A DNA stretch of 14,924 nucleotides, from assembly GCA_002779595.1 (NCBI GenBank), contig PEWF01000018.1:715-15638 (forward strand), read 5' to 3'. The translations under genes were made by a program, and so were the position numbers. Every line of letters begins with the position of its first letter. Position 1 is the first letter of the stretch. The stretch is from an archaeon CG07_land_8_20_14_0_80_38_8 (GTDB lineage: Archaea > Nanobdellota > Nanobdellia > Tiddalikarchaeales > Tiddalikarchaeaceae). Below the pieces are notes generated by a model that was not told the origin of the DNA, did no database searches, and was given only the letters and a program-made list of their open reading frames with translations. Of this stretch, positions 5,014 through 13,434 are shown one piece after another.

Positions 5014-7710
5014 ATGAGGTTTAAAGAAGTAATGGATATCCAAAAAGTTGAGAAGAAATGGCAGAATAAATGGGCAAAGGAAGGAATATTCAAGGTAAAG
5101 GCAGAACCTAAAAAGAAAAAATTTTACTGCCTGGAAATGTTCCCTTACCCGAGCGGGAAACTGCATATGGGGCATATGAGGAATTACTCCATAGGCGACT
5201 GCATAGCGCGCTTCAAAAGGATGCAGGGATACAACGTGTTATACCCAATGGGTTATGACGCTTTCGGACTGCCTGCAGAGAACGCGGCAATACTGCAGGG
5301 AATAAAGCCAAGAGACTGGACTTTCAAATGCATGAAAGACATGGAAGAACAGGAGCGCAACATAGGATTCAGTTATGACTGGAGCAGGAAAATAGCCACT
5401 TGCACTCCAGAATATTACAAATGGAACCAGTGGATATTCATAAAAATGTACGAAAAAGGATTAGTATACAAAGGAAAAGCGCCAGTGAACTGGTGCCCAG
5501 GATGCAATACAGTCCTTGCAAACGAGCAAGTGGAGAACGGGAAATGCTGGAGGTGCAAATCATTAGTCACGCAGGAAATGCTGGAGCAATGGTTCATAAA
5601 AATCACAGATTACACAGAAGAACTGCTCAAAGACTTAAAATTATTAGAAAATAAGTGGCCTGAAAGAGTACTAATAATGCAAAAGAACTGGATAGGCAAA
5701 AGCAAAGGCACAATCATAAATTTTAAAATAAAAAACACTAATAAGACAATCTCAACGTTCACTACTAGACCTGACACTATTTTCGGAATTACTTACTTAG
5801 TAATGGCACCTGAACACCCATTAGTTGCCGAATTAGTGAATGGCACAAAGCATGAAGCAGAAGTCAAGAAATTCATTGAAGAAGTGAAGCATGAAAGCAT
5901 GCTTGAAAGGGAATCATTAAACAAGGACAAGAAAGGAATATTCATCGGCTGCTACATTATAAATCCCGCAAACGGGGAGGAATGCCCTGTTTACATCGCG
6001 GATTATGCAGTAATGGGTTACGGGACAGGCGCAGTAATGGCAGTGCCTGCTCATGACCAGCGCGATTTCGAATTTGCAAAAAAGCACGAATTACCAATGA
6101 AGATAGTCATCACGCCAAAAGGGAAGAAACTGAAATCAGAAGATTTGAAGGAAGCATACACTGAACCCGGAGTACTGGTTAATTCAGGAAAATTCAATAA
6201 TTTGGACAATGAAAAAGCCAAAAGTTTAATCACGAAGTGGCTGCAAACGGAAAAATTCGGCAAGGCAACAATCCAGTACAAATTAAGGGACTGGCTAATA
6301 AGCAGGCAAAGATACTGGGGCACGCCAATACCATTCATTAACTGCGAAAAGTGCGGGACAGTGCCTGTGCCGTTAAACGAGCTGCCGGTTAAGCTGCCTG
6401 ATGACGTGAAATTCGGAAAAGGCAACCCCTTAGAAACGAGCAAGGAATACGCCAGCGTTAAATGCCCGAAGTGCAGAGGCAAAGCAAAAAGGGAAACTGA
6501 CACAATGGACACTTTCTTCGACTCATCATGGTATTACTTAAGATACTGCAGCCCGGAATATGACAAAGCGCCATTTGACTTGGAAAAAGTAAAATACTGG
6601 ATGCCTGTAGACCAGTACATTGGGGGAATAGAGCACGCAGTCCTGCACTTATTATATTCAAGATTCTTCACAAAATTCCTGCGGGATATTGGACTGTTAA
6701 AATTTGACGAACCATTCAGCAAATTATTGGCGCAGGGAATGATACTGAAAGGCGGAATAAAAATGAGCAAAAGCATTGGCAACATAATAGAACCAAGGGA
6801 AATAACTGAGAAATACGGAGCTGACACTGCAAGATTATTCATACTCTCAGCAGCGCTTCCGGAGAAAGAAATGGAATGGAACGATAAAGGAGTTGAAGCC
6901 AGTTACAAGTTCATAAAGAAATTAAACACAATGGGTGAAGATTTAGGAAGCGTGAAAGAAATTAGTATGAAGAAATTGTCAAACAAGGAAAAAAATGTTG
7001 CAGGCAAAGTGCACAAAACTATCAGGGACGTTACGAAAAGCATAGAAGATTACGAATTCAACGTTGCAATCAGCAGCATTACAATCTTAGTCAATAATTT
7101 AAGCAGGAAAGCAGAAGAAGTAAGCAGGGAAGTGTACAATTACGCGTTCAACAAAATATTATTATTACTGGCTCCTTTCACACCGCACGCGTGCGAGGAA
7201 TTATGGGAGAAGACAGGCAATAAAGGATTCATCAGCACTGCAAAATGGCCTGATTTTGACAAAGAATTAATTGACGAAAAGGCAGACGTTTTCGAAGACG
7301 TTCTTGAAAAAACCTGCAAAGACATTAATAATGTCATAAAATTAACGGGCAAAGAACCGGAAAAAATAAACTTGTACGTCAGCAATGCCTGGAAGTACGA
7401 ACTCGCCGACGTAATAAGAAAAGCGGACATCAGCAAAGTGAAAGAAATAATAAAAGAAAGCATGAAGAAGCCGAAAATTAAACAGAACGGGAACGAAGCC
7501 ATGAAAATAATCCAGGCAATCAGCAAAGACATGAGCAAATTAGTGCCTGTCAAGATAACGCAAAAAGACGAATACGAATTCTTCAAAGAGTCAGAAGAAT
7601 ATTTGAAAAAAATGTTCAACTGTGAAGTCCAGATTATTAAGGCAGAAGAATCAAATGATAATAAAGCAAGGAGTGCATTGCCTGGCAAGCCTGGAATCAA
7701 AATAGAATAA
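5014..7710 (+). CDS. leuS: Leucyl-tRNA synthetase, bacterial type
   Basis: Class Ia synthetase that attaches leucine to tRNA-Leu (898 aa; bacterial enzymes are about 860). It has HMGH (51-54) in the block FPYPSGKLHMGHMRNYSIGD, GYDAFGLPAENAA, and KMSKS at 583-587. The first zinc module has C161-PGC164 and C178-WRC181. The editing domain follows it, with TRPDTIFG (251-258) and GTGAVMAVPAHDQRD (337-351), whose last Asp is the conserved editing residue. A second zinc-type cysteine set (C444, C447, C484, C487) lies in the leucine-specific region. Placement of editing after the zinc module and the HMGH/KMSKSIGN wording are bacterial, not archaeal. The start at 5014 is uncertain: ATG at 5032 (MDIQKVEKKW) also fits the family and sits about 30 nt from a TATA-like run. 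It converges on eS17 with 2 bases between stops. Confidence 0.97.
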   Translation: MRFKEVMDIQKVEKKWQNKWAKEGIFKVKAEPKKKKFYCLEMFPYPSGKLHMGHMRNYSIGDCIARFKRMQGYNVLYPMGYDAFGLPAENAAILQGIKPRDWTFKCMKDMEEQERNIGFSYDWSRKIATCTPEYYKWNQWIFIKMYEKGLVYKGKAPVNWCPGCNTVLANEQVENGKCWRCKSLVTQEMLEQWFIKITDYTEELLKDLKLLENKWPERVLIMQKNWIGKSKGTIINFKIKNTNKTISTFTTRPDTIFGITYLVMAPEHPLVAELVNGTKHEAEVKKFIEEVKHESMLERESLNKDKKGIFIGCYIINPANGEECPVYIADYAVMGYGTGAVMAVPAHDQRDFEFAKKHELPMKIVITPKGKKLKSEDLKEAYTEPGVLVNSGKFNNLDNEKAKSLITKWLQTEKFGKATIQYKLRDWLISRQRYWGTPIPFINCEKCGTVPVPLNELPVKLPDDVKFGKGNPLETSKEYASVKCPKCRGKAKRETDTMDTFFDSSWYYLRYCSPEYDKAPFDLEKVKYWMPVDQYIGGIEHAVLHLLYSRFFTKFLRDIGLLKFDEPFSKLLAQGMILKGGIKMSKSIGNIIEPREITEKYGADTARLFILSAALPEKEMEWNDKGVEASYKFIKKLNTMGEDLGSVKEISMKKLSNKEKNVAGKVHKTIRDVTKSIEDYEFNVAISSITILVNNLSRKAEEVSREVYNYAFNKILLLLAPFTPHACEELWEKTGNKGFISTAKWPDFDKELIDEKADVFEDVLEKTCKDINNVIKLTGKEPEKINLYVSNAWKYELADVIRKADISKVKEIIKESMKKPKIKQNGNEAMKIIQAISKDMSKLVPVKITQKDEYEFFKESEEYLKKMFNCEVQIIKAEESNDNKARSALPGKPGIKIE

Positions 7711-7712
7711 AA

Positions 7713-7919
7713 TTATTCAATCTTTTTTAATGAGATTCCCTTCTTCTTAATGTAAGTAATGTAGCCTGTTAACCTGTTCCTTATCTTCTTGCTGTTAGTC
7801 TTCACCAATTTGCCCAACACTTTCTTATTATCCTCAAAATTATCAGAGAAATCCTTGCCGAATTTGTCAATTATTTCACGCGTATTCCTCTTAATGAACG
7901 TGTTCCTGACTCTTCCCAT
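7713..7919 (-). CDS. rps17e: Ribosomal protein eS17 (S17e)
   Basis: Small-subunit ribosomal protein found in archaea and eukaryotes, 68 aa, the normal archaeal length. Conserved marks are the N terminus MGRVRNTFIKRNTREIIDK, then FSDNFEDNKKVL in the middle, and KKIRNRLTGYITYIKKK near the end. Highly basic, no domain missing. Its 3' end overlaps the transcription-stop region of leuS on the other strand. It starts 34 bases downstream of the AMP phosphorylase gene but has its own TATA-like TTTTTAAG about 29 nt before the ATG. Confidence 0.93.
   Translation of the reverse strand: MGRVRNTFIKRNTREIIDKFGKDFSDNFEDNKKVLGKLVKTNSKKIRNRLTGYITYIKKKGISLKKIE
7723..7728 (+). terminator. T6 run after leuS
   Basis: CTTTTTTAA, 13 bases after the leuS stop, inside the 3' end of the convergent eS17 gene. 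A likely archaeal U-tract terminator for leuS; coding constraints on eS17 (Lys codons on the other strand) could also produce it. Confidence 0.4.
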
Positions 7920-7943
7920 AAGCAGTATTAATCCAGAGAATTA

Positions 7944-7951
7944 CTTAAAAA
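7944..7951 (-). promoter_or_regulatory. Probable TATA box of the eS17 gene
   Basis: TTTTTAAG on the minus strand, centred about 29 nt from the eS17 ATG at 7919, in the short gap after the AMP phosphorylase stop. Confidence 0.45.
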
Positions 7952-7953
7952 CT

Positions 7954-9465
7954 TTACTGTATTGTGAAAACTTTCTTCTCCTTTAATACTTTCCTGGCTC
8001 TTTCAAGCTTGAGCCTGCTTTCAGAATAAACAGTTAATAATGCGTCGCCAGCCTTAACGAAGTCAGACAATTTAACATTAATAAAAACACCAGCACCCTT
8101 ATTGTAAGGCGCGCCTGCAGCCCTCGCACAATCGCTGAGAGTCTTATTATTAATTATTGTAACAATACCATTAGTGTCTGATTTAACGCTGAAAGTGTAA
8201 CTGCCGACTTTAATATTATTAATTTTAAAATCAGGATTCCCGCCCTGAGCCTTGACAATCCTCTTAAACTGCTCGTAAGCTTTCCCGCTTTCAAGAATCT
8301 CAGCAGCCTTAGTACTGCCTTTGCCTTTCTCTGCCTTGCCAGCCATTTCAAGCATAGTCCCAGCGAATAATAAACTCTTATTCTTCAAATCCTGAGGAGC
8401 ATCCTTCGCATTAGTCAGAACTTTTAACACATCCCTCGCCTCCAAAGCAGGCCCTATCCCGTTGCCGCACGGCTGGGAACCGTTGCTCTCAATGCAGTCC
8501 ACTTTAATGCCTAACTTGTCGCCAAGAGTTACGAAATCCTCCTTTAATTCCTCAGCTTTTTCATGAGTCGGCACCTTAGTTCCCGGACCAATAGGCAAAT
8601 CAATAATCACGTGATTAGAACCAACGCTTAACTTCTTAGCCATAATGCTTGCCAGCAACTGGCCTTCAGCGTCAATGCTTAAAGGCTTCTCAACCTTGAT
8701 AATTTTGTCATCAGCAGGCGCTAAATTAAAACTCCCACCCCACACTATGCAGCCCCCGACTTTCTTAACAATTGATTCAATCCTGTTCTTTGACAAATCA
8801 ACAGGAGCGAAAACTTCCATAGTATCCGCAGTCCCTGCAGGGCTGGTAATTGCCCTTGAAGAAGTTTTAGGAATTTTCAGACCAGTGCTGCTGATAATAG
8901 GGATAAGAATCATAGTCACCCTGTTGCCCGGCACTCCGCCAATGCTGTGCTTGTCAAAAACTGCGCCCTTGCCCACTTTCAAAGTGTCGCCGGTTTCAAC
9001 CATTGCCATAGTCATATTATAAGTTTCCTCCATGCTCAAACCCCTGCAGTAAGAGCCAGTAATAAACGCAGTTAATTCAACATCACTTAACGCGTCATCC
9101 ACAATATCCTTAATAATAGTAAAAATTTCATCCTTATTCAATTCCTCGCCTTCTAATTTTGACTTAATGAACTCCAAACCCAAAGGCTTGGGAACACTGA
9201 CAACTCTTAATTTAGAACCTTTCTTCTTCAGGCTAAGCTTCTCCCAAGGCTCCACAAACAATCCAACTTCGCCCTTCTTCACACTTATATGGGTAATGTC
9301 AACGCTGCAAATAATGCTCTTGCTGTTATGCTTTACCATAACCCTGTCCAAATGCTTAACATCCATATCCTTTGCCTGCTCAGCATTCAAAACGGCAATG
9401 TTAATGCCACCAGTTTCAATATGCAAAGGAACAGCGCGCAAAAAATTATTCTTCTTTTTAATCAT
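7954..9465 (-). CDS. deoA: AMP phosphorylase
   Basis: Catalyses AMP (also CMP, UMP) + phosphate to base + ribose 1,5-bisphosphate, the first step of the archaeal nucleotide-degradation route that feeds R15P isomerase and form III RuBisCO. The 503-aa length is exactly typical. Residues 1-85 form the archaea-specific N-terminal domain. The pyrimidine-nucleoside-phosphorylase-like core follows, with the phosphate-binding loop DKHSIGGVPGNR (171-182), then TSSRAITSPAGTADTMEV (201-218), a GGCIVWGG segment, and a C-terminal domain with CARAAGAPYNKGAGVF. All blocks are intact. The start ATG at 9465 has a TATA-like GTTTAAAA about 28 nt upstream that overlaps the end of the trm5 gene; no Shine-Dalgarno. 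RuBisCO and the isomerase are not in this window. Confidence 0.96.
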   Translation of the reverse strand: MIKKKNNFLRAVPLHIETGGINIAVLNAEQAKDMDVKHLDRVMVKHNSKSIICSVDITHISVKKGEVGLFVEPWEKLSLKKKGSKLRVVSVPKPLGLEFIKSKLEGEELNKDEIFTIIKDIVDDALSDVELTAFITGSYCRGLSMEETYNMTMAMVETGDTLKVGKGAVFDKHSIGGVPGNRVTMILIPIISSTGLKIPKTSSRAITSPAGTADTMEVFAPVDLSKNRIESIVKKVGGCIVWGGSFNLAPADDKIIKVEKPLSIDAEGQLLASIMAKKLSVGSNHVIIDLPIGPGTKVPTHEKAEELKEDFVTLGDKLGIKVDCIESNGSQPCGNGIGPALEARDVLKVLTNAKDAPQDLKNKSLLFAGTMLEMAGKAEKGKGSTKAAEILESGKAYEQFKRIVKAQGGNPDFKINNIKVGSYTFSVKSDTNGIVTIINNKTLSDCARAAGAPYNKGAGVFINVKLSDFVKAGDALLTVYSESRLKLERARKVLKEKKVFTIQ

Positions 9466-9489
9466 TAAAAAAAATTAAGGATTGGAATC

Positions 9490-9497
9490 TTTTAAAC
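9490..9497 (-). promoter_or_regulatory. Probable TATA box of the AMP phosphorylase gene
   Basis: GTTTAAAA (minus strand), centred 28 nt before the ATG at 9465, straddling the upstream gene's start of the non-coding gap. Confidence 0.45.
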
Positions 9498-9498
9498 T

Positions 9499-10296
9499 TT
9501 ACAGTTTCTTAAAATCCACGCACCACCTGAACACTCCGGGGCTGATATCGCCGCACTTCGTTTTACTCAAAATCCTGCACTTACCATTTGCCTTAATTTC
9601 CCTAATCTTCAAAGGCAGTTCATCGCTTGACGCAAAAGTGTAATAATACACTCTGCCGTTCTTCTTCACATTCCTGAAAGCAACATCCAGGAAAGAACTG
9701 CTGAACTTCGGAATATTCATAATTAACTTGTCAGCCTTAATGTTGAATTCCCTCGCATCCTTATTAAAAACTTCCACTCCGCCACCAACTTTGTTCAATT
9801 TCACGTTCTCAACCAAGTAATCATACGCGTCCTTATTCAAATCATTGGCAACAACTTTCCTGCATTTTGAGAACTTCGCAATTAATACTGCATAAGGCCC
9901 AACCCCACAGAACAAGTCAGCCACCACGTCACCTTTTTTAACAGTGTTTAATACGCGCAATCTTTCATTGCTCAACCTTGGAGTGAAAAAAACTTTATTC
10001 AAATCAAGTTTTAACCTGATGCCGTTTTCCTTATGGATTGTTTCAGTCGTGCGCTCGCCAGCAAGGAATTTAACGCTCCTTATCCTGTACTCGCCAAGAG
10101 TTTTGCTGTCCTTCTTAACCACTGTCTCGACATTCTTGAAATTATCCAATACTTTCCGCGCAATAATTTTCTCCCTGCCCTTCAATTCGTCAGGAATCTC
10201 CAATTGCGCAATGCTGCCAATCTGGTCAAAACTCCTCTTCAGCAAACCTAATTCACTGGCTGACAAATCATTCCTGAGCAAATCTTTCAAAGTCAT
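9499..10296 (-). CDS. trm5: tRNA (guanine37-N1)-methyltransferase, Trm5 family, lacking D1
   Basis: A class I SAM-dependent methyltransferase that makes m1G37, which prevents frameshifting; some relatives also act in wyosine synthesis. The D2 domain begins RSFDQIGSIAQLEIPDEL (21-38) and includes GERTTETIHKENG (80-92) and FTPRLSNERLR (104-114). SAM-binding motif I is ADLFCGVGPYA (126-136), the acidic strand end is VVANDLNKDA (148-157), and the N-I-P motif is MNIPKF (193-198), in place of the usual NLPK/NPPK. At 265 aa it is shorter than well-studied archaeal Trm5b: the sequence starts about where D2 begins, so the N-terminal D1 domain that contacts the tRNA elbow seems absent. The m1G37 role is likely, but Taw22-type activity is possible. 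Divergent from the PHP gene, with overlapping promoters in a 45-bp gap. Confidence 0.9.
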   Translation of the reverse strand: MTLKDLLRNDLSASELGLLKRSFDQIGSIAQLEIPDELKGREKIIARKVLDNFKNVETVVKKDSKTLGEYRIRSVKFLAGERTTETIHKENGIRLKLDLNKVFFTPRLSNERLRVLNTVKKGDVVADLFCGVGPYAVLIAKFSKCRKVVANDLNKDAYDYLVENVKLNKVGGGVEVFNKDAREFNIKADKLIMNIPKFSSSFLDVAFRNVKKNGRVYYYTFASSDELPLKIREIKANGKCRILSKTKCGDISPGVFRWCVDFKKL

Positions 10297-10307
10297 TACT
10301 CAAAAAC

Positions 10308-10333
10308 TATATAATACGTTAAATTAAAAAAAT
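10308..10333. promoter_or_regulatory. Overlapping divergent promoters of trm5 and the PHP gene
   Basis: TATATAATA (10308-10316, plus strand) is about 30 nt before the PHP ATG at 10342. On the minus strand an AATATTTTTTTAATTT stretch (centre near 10325) is about 29 nt before the trm5 ATG at 10296. The two TATA elements are interleaved in a 45-bp gap, so initiation in the two directions may compete. Confidence 0.5.
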
Positions 10334-10341
10334 ATTGTATT

Positions 10342-10977
10342 ATGAAGGCAGATTTGCACACTCACACTAATTACTCCCCATGCTCGCCAATGAGTGCTGA
10401 AACACTGCTGAAAACAGCTCACAAAAAAGGGCTGGACATTATTGCAATAACAGACCATAACAAGATAAACGGCGCATTAAAAGCCCGGAGAATTAATCCT
10501 TACAAGGATTTAAAAATCATAATCGGCTGCGAAAAAAAATGCGAATACGGTGAATTGCTGATATACAACCTGAAAAAAATGATAAAATCCTCAAAATTTC
10601 AGGACATACTTAGAGAAGCAAGGGAGCAGAAAGCAAAAGTGTTCATAGCGCACCCGACTGATTACCTGCGATTCAACAATAAGTGGAAAAAAATGAATGA
10701 CTCGTTCCTGAAAAGCGTTGACGGCATAGAATCAGTGAACGGCAGGAACATTTTCAACCAAACAGCAATTAATATTGCAAAAAGTAAAGGCTTGAAAGCA
10801 GTGGCAGGCAGCGACGCGCACTACCCTAAAGAATTAGGAAACACTTACATAGAATATGACAAGAATTTATGGAAGGAAATAGACGCGAAAAGAATCAGGA
10901 TAATCCACAAGAATAATTTATTCAATAAATTAAAATTATTAATGTCAAGCTTCCTGAACAAATGGGTGCTTAAATGA
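10342..10977 (+). CDS. PHP-domain metal-dependent phosphoesterase
   Basis: A compact 211-aa PHP protein with the expected metal ligands: H6-T-H8 in DLHTHTNYS, T37-D-H39-N40, E64 after IIGCE, H104 in IAHP, and D158/H160 in GSDAH. Family members are phosphatases or phosphodiesterases acting on small phosphorylated molecules (for example histidinol phosphate or nucleoside 3',5'-bisphosphate). There is no polymerase or second domain. The C-terminal basic tail (RIRIIHKNNLFNKLKLLMSSF) may sit on the membrane. The gene overlaps the next by ATGA, so the two are translationally coupled, which links this phosphoesterase to a membrane lipid/glycan protein. The exact substrate is unknown. A TATA box 30 nt upstream and the lack of SD suggest a leaderless mRNA. 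Confidence 0.88.
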   Translation: MKADLHTHTNYSPCSPMSAETLLKTAHKKGLDIIAITDHNKINGALKARRINPYKDLKIIIGCEKKCEYGELLIYNLKKMIKSSKFQDILREAREQKAKVFIAHPTDYLRFNNKWKKMNDSFLKSVDGIESVNGRNIFNQTAINIAKSKGLKAVAGSDAHYPKELGNTYIEYDKNLWKEIDAKRIRIIHKNNLFNKLKLLMSSFLNKWVLK

Positions 10978-11930
10978 AGAATGAATTACTGGAAAAGATT
11001 GAGAAAGGGATAATAATTTCAATAATATTGTCAATCATTGTTTACGCAGTATTTTTCTTCTTCACTGACTGGGCAAGCATAATAAGCTCAGTGGAAAAAA
11101 TAGGACTCGCACTAATAATTATCCTGCTAATCCTTAGCCTTTTGAATTACGCAATGCGATTCCTGAGGTGGGAAGTGCTGATAAGGAATGCAAAAATAAA
11201 GATTAAATTAAAGGATTCGTTAAAGTCATTCCTTGCAGGATTATGCTTAACTATTACGCCGGGAAAAGCAGGAGAATTATTCAAAGCGTCATTTGTGAAA
11301 AAGTACTCCAACACTTCAAGGCTGAAAGTCTTGCCAATAGTAATCCTTGAAAGAATTTTTGACTTAACAGGATTCGCAAGCATACTGTTAATCAGCCTAT
11401 TATTCGTATCATTCGAAAATTACGCAAGCGCGGCAATGCAGGCCAGCATAATAATATTCGCGGCGCTAATATTCTCATTCTTATTCATTAAAACAAGAAT
11501 TTGCAGGGAAATAATCAAAAAAGTAATCAACAAGTTCAGTTTCCTGAAAAAAAAGGAAGAAATAATACTCGAAGTGCTGGATGATTATTCCGCAATAAGT
11601 TTCACAAAAATAATGGCATTAATAGTCCTGAGCTTCCTCGGATGGTTCTTTGAAGTAATAGAATTATACTTACTGTTCAATGTCTTCAACATTAACGCTG
11701 ACATTTTCATGGCAGGATTCGTTTTCGGATTCTCGTCACTAATCGGGTTAATCAGCTTCACGCCAGGAGGAATAATCGGGTTTGAAGCATCAAGCGGGTT
11801 ATTATTAAGCAATTTATTGGGTTTAACTGTTTCAACGGCAGCAGTCATAACATTAATAATACGATTAACAACCCTTTGGTTCGCAGTCCTGATAGGATTA
11901 ATAACTTACCTGAAATACATAAAAAAATAG
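10974..11930 (+). CDS. UPF0104/LPG_synthase_TM-family membrane protein (AglD-like)
   Basis: A 318-aa integral membrane protein of PF03706 (lysylphosphatidylglycerol synthase transmembrane region). Signature blocks are NYAMRFLRWEVLI (58-70), LTITPGKAGELFKASF (92-107), LERIFDLTG (125-133) and SFTPGGIIGFEAS (about 261-273), set among roughly eight hydrophobic helices. The family includes MprF flippase domains and the stand-alone domain fused to AglD in haloarchaea; the usual proposal is a flippase or partner for lipid-linked substrates. It has no soluble synthase domain. It overlaps the PHP gene by 4 bases and is followed 34 bases later by a GT39-like transferase, supporting a job in lipid-linked sugar handling (inference). 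Confidence 0.88.
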   Translation: MKNELLEKIEKGIIISIILSIIVYAVFFFFTDWASIISSVEKIGLALIIILLILSLLNYAMRFLRWEVLIRNAKIKIKLKDSLKSFLAGLCLTITPGKAGELFKASFVKKYSNTSRLKVLPIVILERIFDLTGFASILLISLLFVSFENYASAAMQASIIIFAALIFSFLFIKTRICREIIKKVINKFSFLKKKEEIILEVLDDYSAISFTKIMALIVLSFLGWFFEVIELYLLFNVFNINADIFMAGFVFGFSSLIGLISFTPGGIIGFEASSGLLLSNLLGLTVSTAAVITLIIRLTTLWFAVLIGLITYLKYIKK

Positions 11931-11931
11931 G

Positions 11932-11942
11932 TTTTTAAAAAA
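11932..11942 (+). promoter_or_regulatory. Probable TATA box of the GT39-like gene
   Basis: TTTTTAAAAAA just after the stop of the UPF0104 gene, centred about 28 nt before the ATG at 11965. The gene may be read both from this promoter and from the PHP promoter. Confidence 0.45.
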
Positions 11943-11964
11943 CAGGATTATCACTTAATCTTTA

Positions 11965-13434
11965 ATGAAGATAAAGAAAAAAAAAGATTACTTAGAACTG
12001 GATTTCGGGAAAAGCCTCAGCACAACCAAAATATTGGCAGGCGTGCTCGTAATACTCACATTAGGTTTTAATCTTTTAAATTTCAGCACAAATACAGGCG
12101 TGTGGTGGGATGAAGCAGAATACTTATCATTCGTGAACCACATAGTTGACAGCGCGCCCTATTCAATGTGGGAAGGAAGGGCAATATTTTACCCTTTAAT
12201 GCTGTCATTATTCGCATTCATAAATAATTCAGAAACAATGCTCAGAATCGGATTATTACTAATAAACGCGTTAACAGTCCTGTTCTCATTCCTCGTGCTG
12301 AAAAAATTATTCAACGAGAAAATAGCATTCATAGCAACATTATTCTTCCTAACTAATGACTTGTTCAGGTTCTTCTCATTAAGATTCCTGACAAGCATAC
12401 CAAGCATGATGTTCATACTAATAGGATTATACTTTTACTTAAAGAATGATACAAAGAGTAAGTTAATCAGCGGAGTATTATTCGGATTCGCAACAGCCAC
12501 AAGGTTCACGTCAATAATAATAGTGCCTGCACTAATAATTTACGAAATCTGGAACAAGAACAAAGACATAAAAAGTTACGCGTGGATTCCTGCAATACTA
12601 TTGGGATTCTTGCCAACAATGATTTTTGACGTGGTGCAGGGCGAAGCCCCATGGAATACTCTTGTAACTTTCTTCACTCAAAGCACAATGGCAAGGGACT
12701 GGGGCGCGAACTTGGGGCAGTGGTATTTTTACCTGACAAATCTTCCGACAATTGCAGGAATTAACGATTTATTCCTACTAATACTGTGGATAATCCTATT
12801 CTTCATAGGATTCTTCTCATTAATTTTCAGGCTGAAAAAGAAGAAAGAAATAATAATAATCTTATTATTCTCATTATTCCACTTATTAGCCTACAGTTTC
12901 ATGACTCCGCTGAAAGAGCACAGATACATAATCCCCATTCTACCGTTCATTTACGCAATAATAAGCATTGGAATAATTAATGTTTCAAAAAGTATTGCAG
13001 GACAAATCAGCAAAGCATGGAAGTACAAACATTTAGAGCTAATAATAACAGGACTAATAACTGCATTATTCGTGCTCACCACTATACCCCTCGCAAACAA
13101 CATGATTGCATCATCAAGCAATTCGTATCAGGAATTAGGAATGGCAGGAGCACTGCTAAAAACTATTCCCTCAAACCAGATTATTATGACAAACGCAGGA
13201 CCACACGTATCATATTATTCTGAAAAAGAAGTAACAGGCTTCCCTGCAAACATGACAGATTTAATCAACGAATTAAACAATAATGCCAATATTAATTATT
13301 TAGTGATTAGTTTTTACGAAACAACACCAGCATACACGAATGACTTCATTAATAATAGTTATTTCGGGCTAATAAAGCAGTACGTAAGGGGTAATTCAAC
13401 ATATTTGGTAATACTCCAATACTTACGTGAATGA
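11965..13434 (+). CDS. GT39/PMT-like membrane glycosyltransferase
   Basis: A 489-aa multi-pass protein with the layout of the PMT/ArnT superfamily (GT-C fold). After a basic N terminus and TM1 comes the external catalytic loop NTGVWWDEAEYL (43-54), with D49-E50 as the acidic pair that is expected to bind metal and the lipid-phosphate sugar. About ten more hydrophobic helices follow, with short loops, then a soluble C-terminal part (from about residue 395) containing NQIIMTNAGPHVSYYSEKEV. Members move a sugar from polyprenyl-phosphate (mannose, arabinose and others) to protein or lipid outside the membrane. The acceptor and donor are not known here. The 3' end overlaps the convergent UbiA gene by 12 bases. 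Confidence 0.87.
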   Translation: MKIKKKKDYLELDFGKSLSTTKILAGVLVILTLGFNLLNFSTNTGVWWDEAEYLSFVNHIVDSAPYSMWEGRAIFYPLMLSLFAFINNSETMLRIGLLLINALTVLFSFLVLKKLFNEKIAFIATLFFLTNDLFRFFSLRFLTSIPSMMFILIGLYFYLKNDTKSKLISGVLFGFATATRFTSIIIVPALIIYEIWNKNKDIKSYAWIPAILLGFLPTMIFDVVQGEAPWNTLVTFFTQSTMARDWGANLGQWYFYLTNLPTIAGINDLFLLILWIILFFIGFFSLIFRLKKKKEIIIILLFSLFHLLAYSFMTPLKEHRYIIPILPFIYAIISIGIINVSKSIAGQISKAWKYKHLELIITGLITALFVLTTIPLANNMIASSSNSYQELGMAGALLKTIPSNQIIMTNAGPHVSYYSEKEVTGFPANMTDLINELNNNANINYLVISFYETTPAYTNDFINNSYFGLIKQYVRGNSTYLVILQYLRE

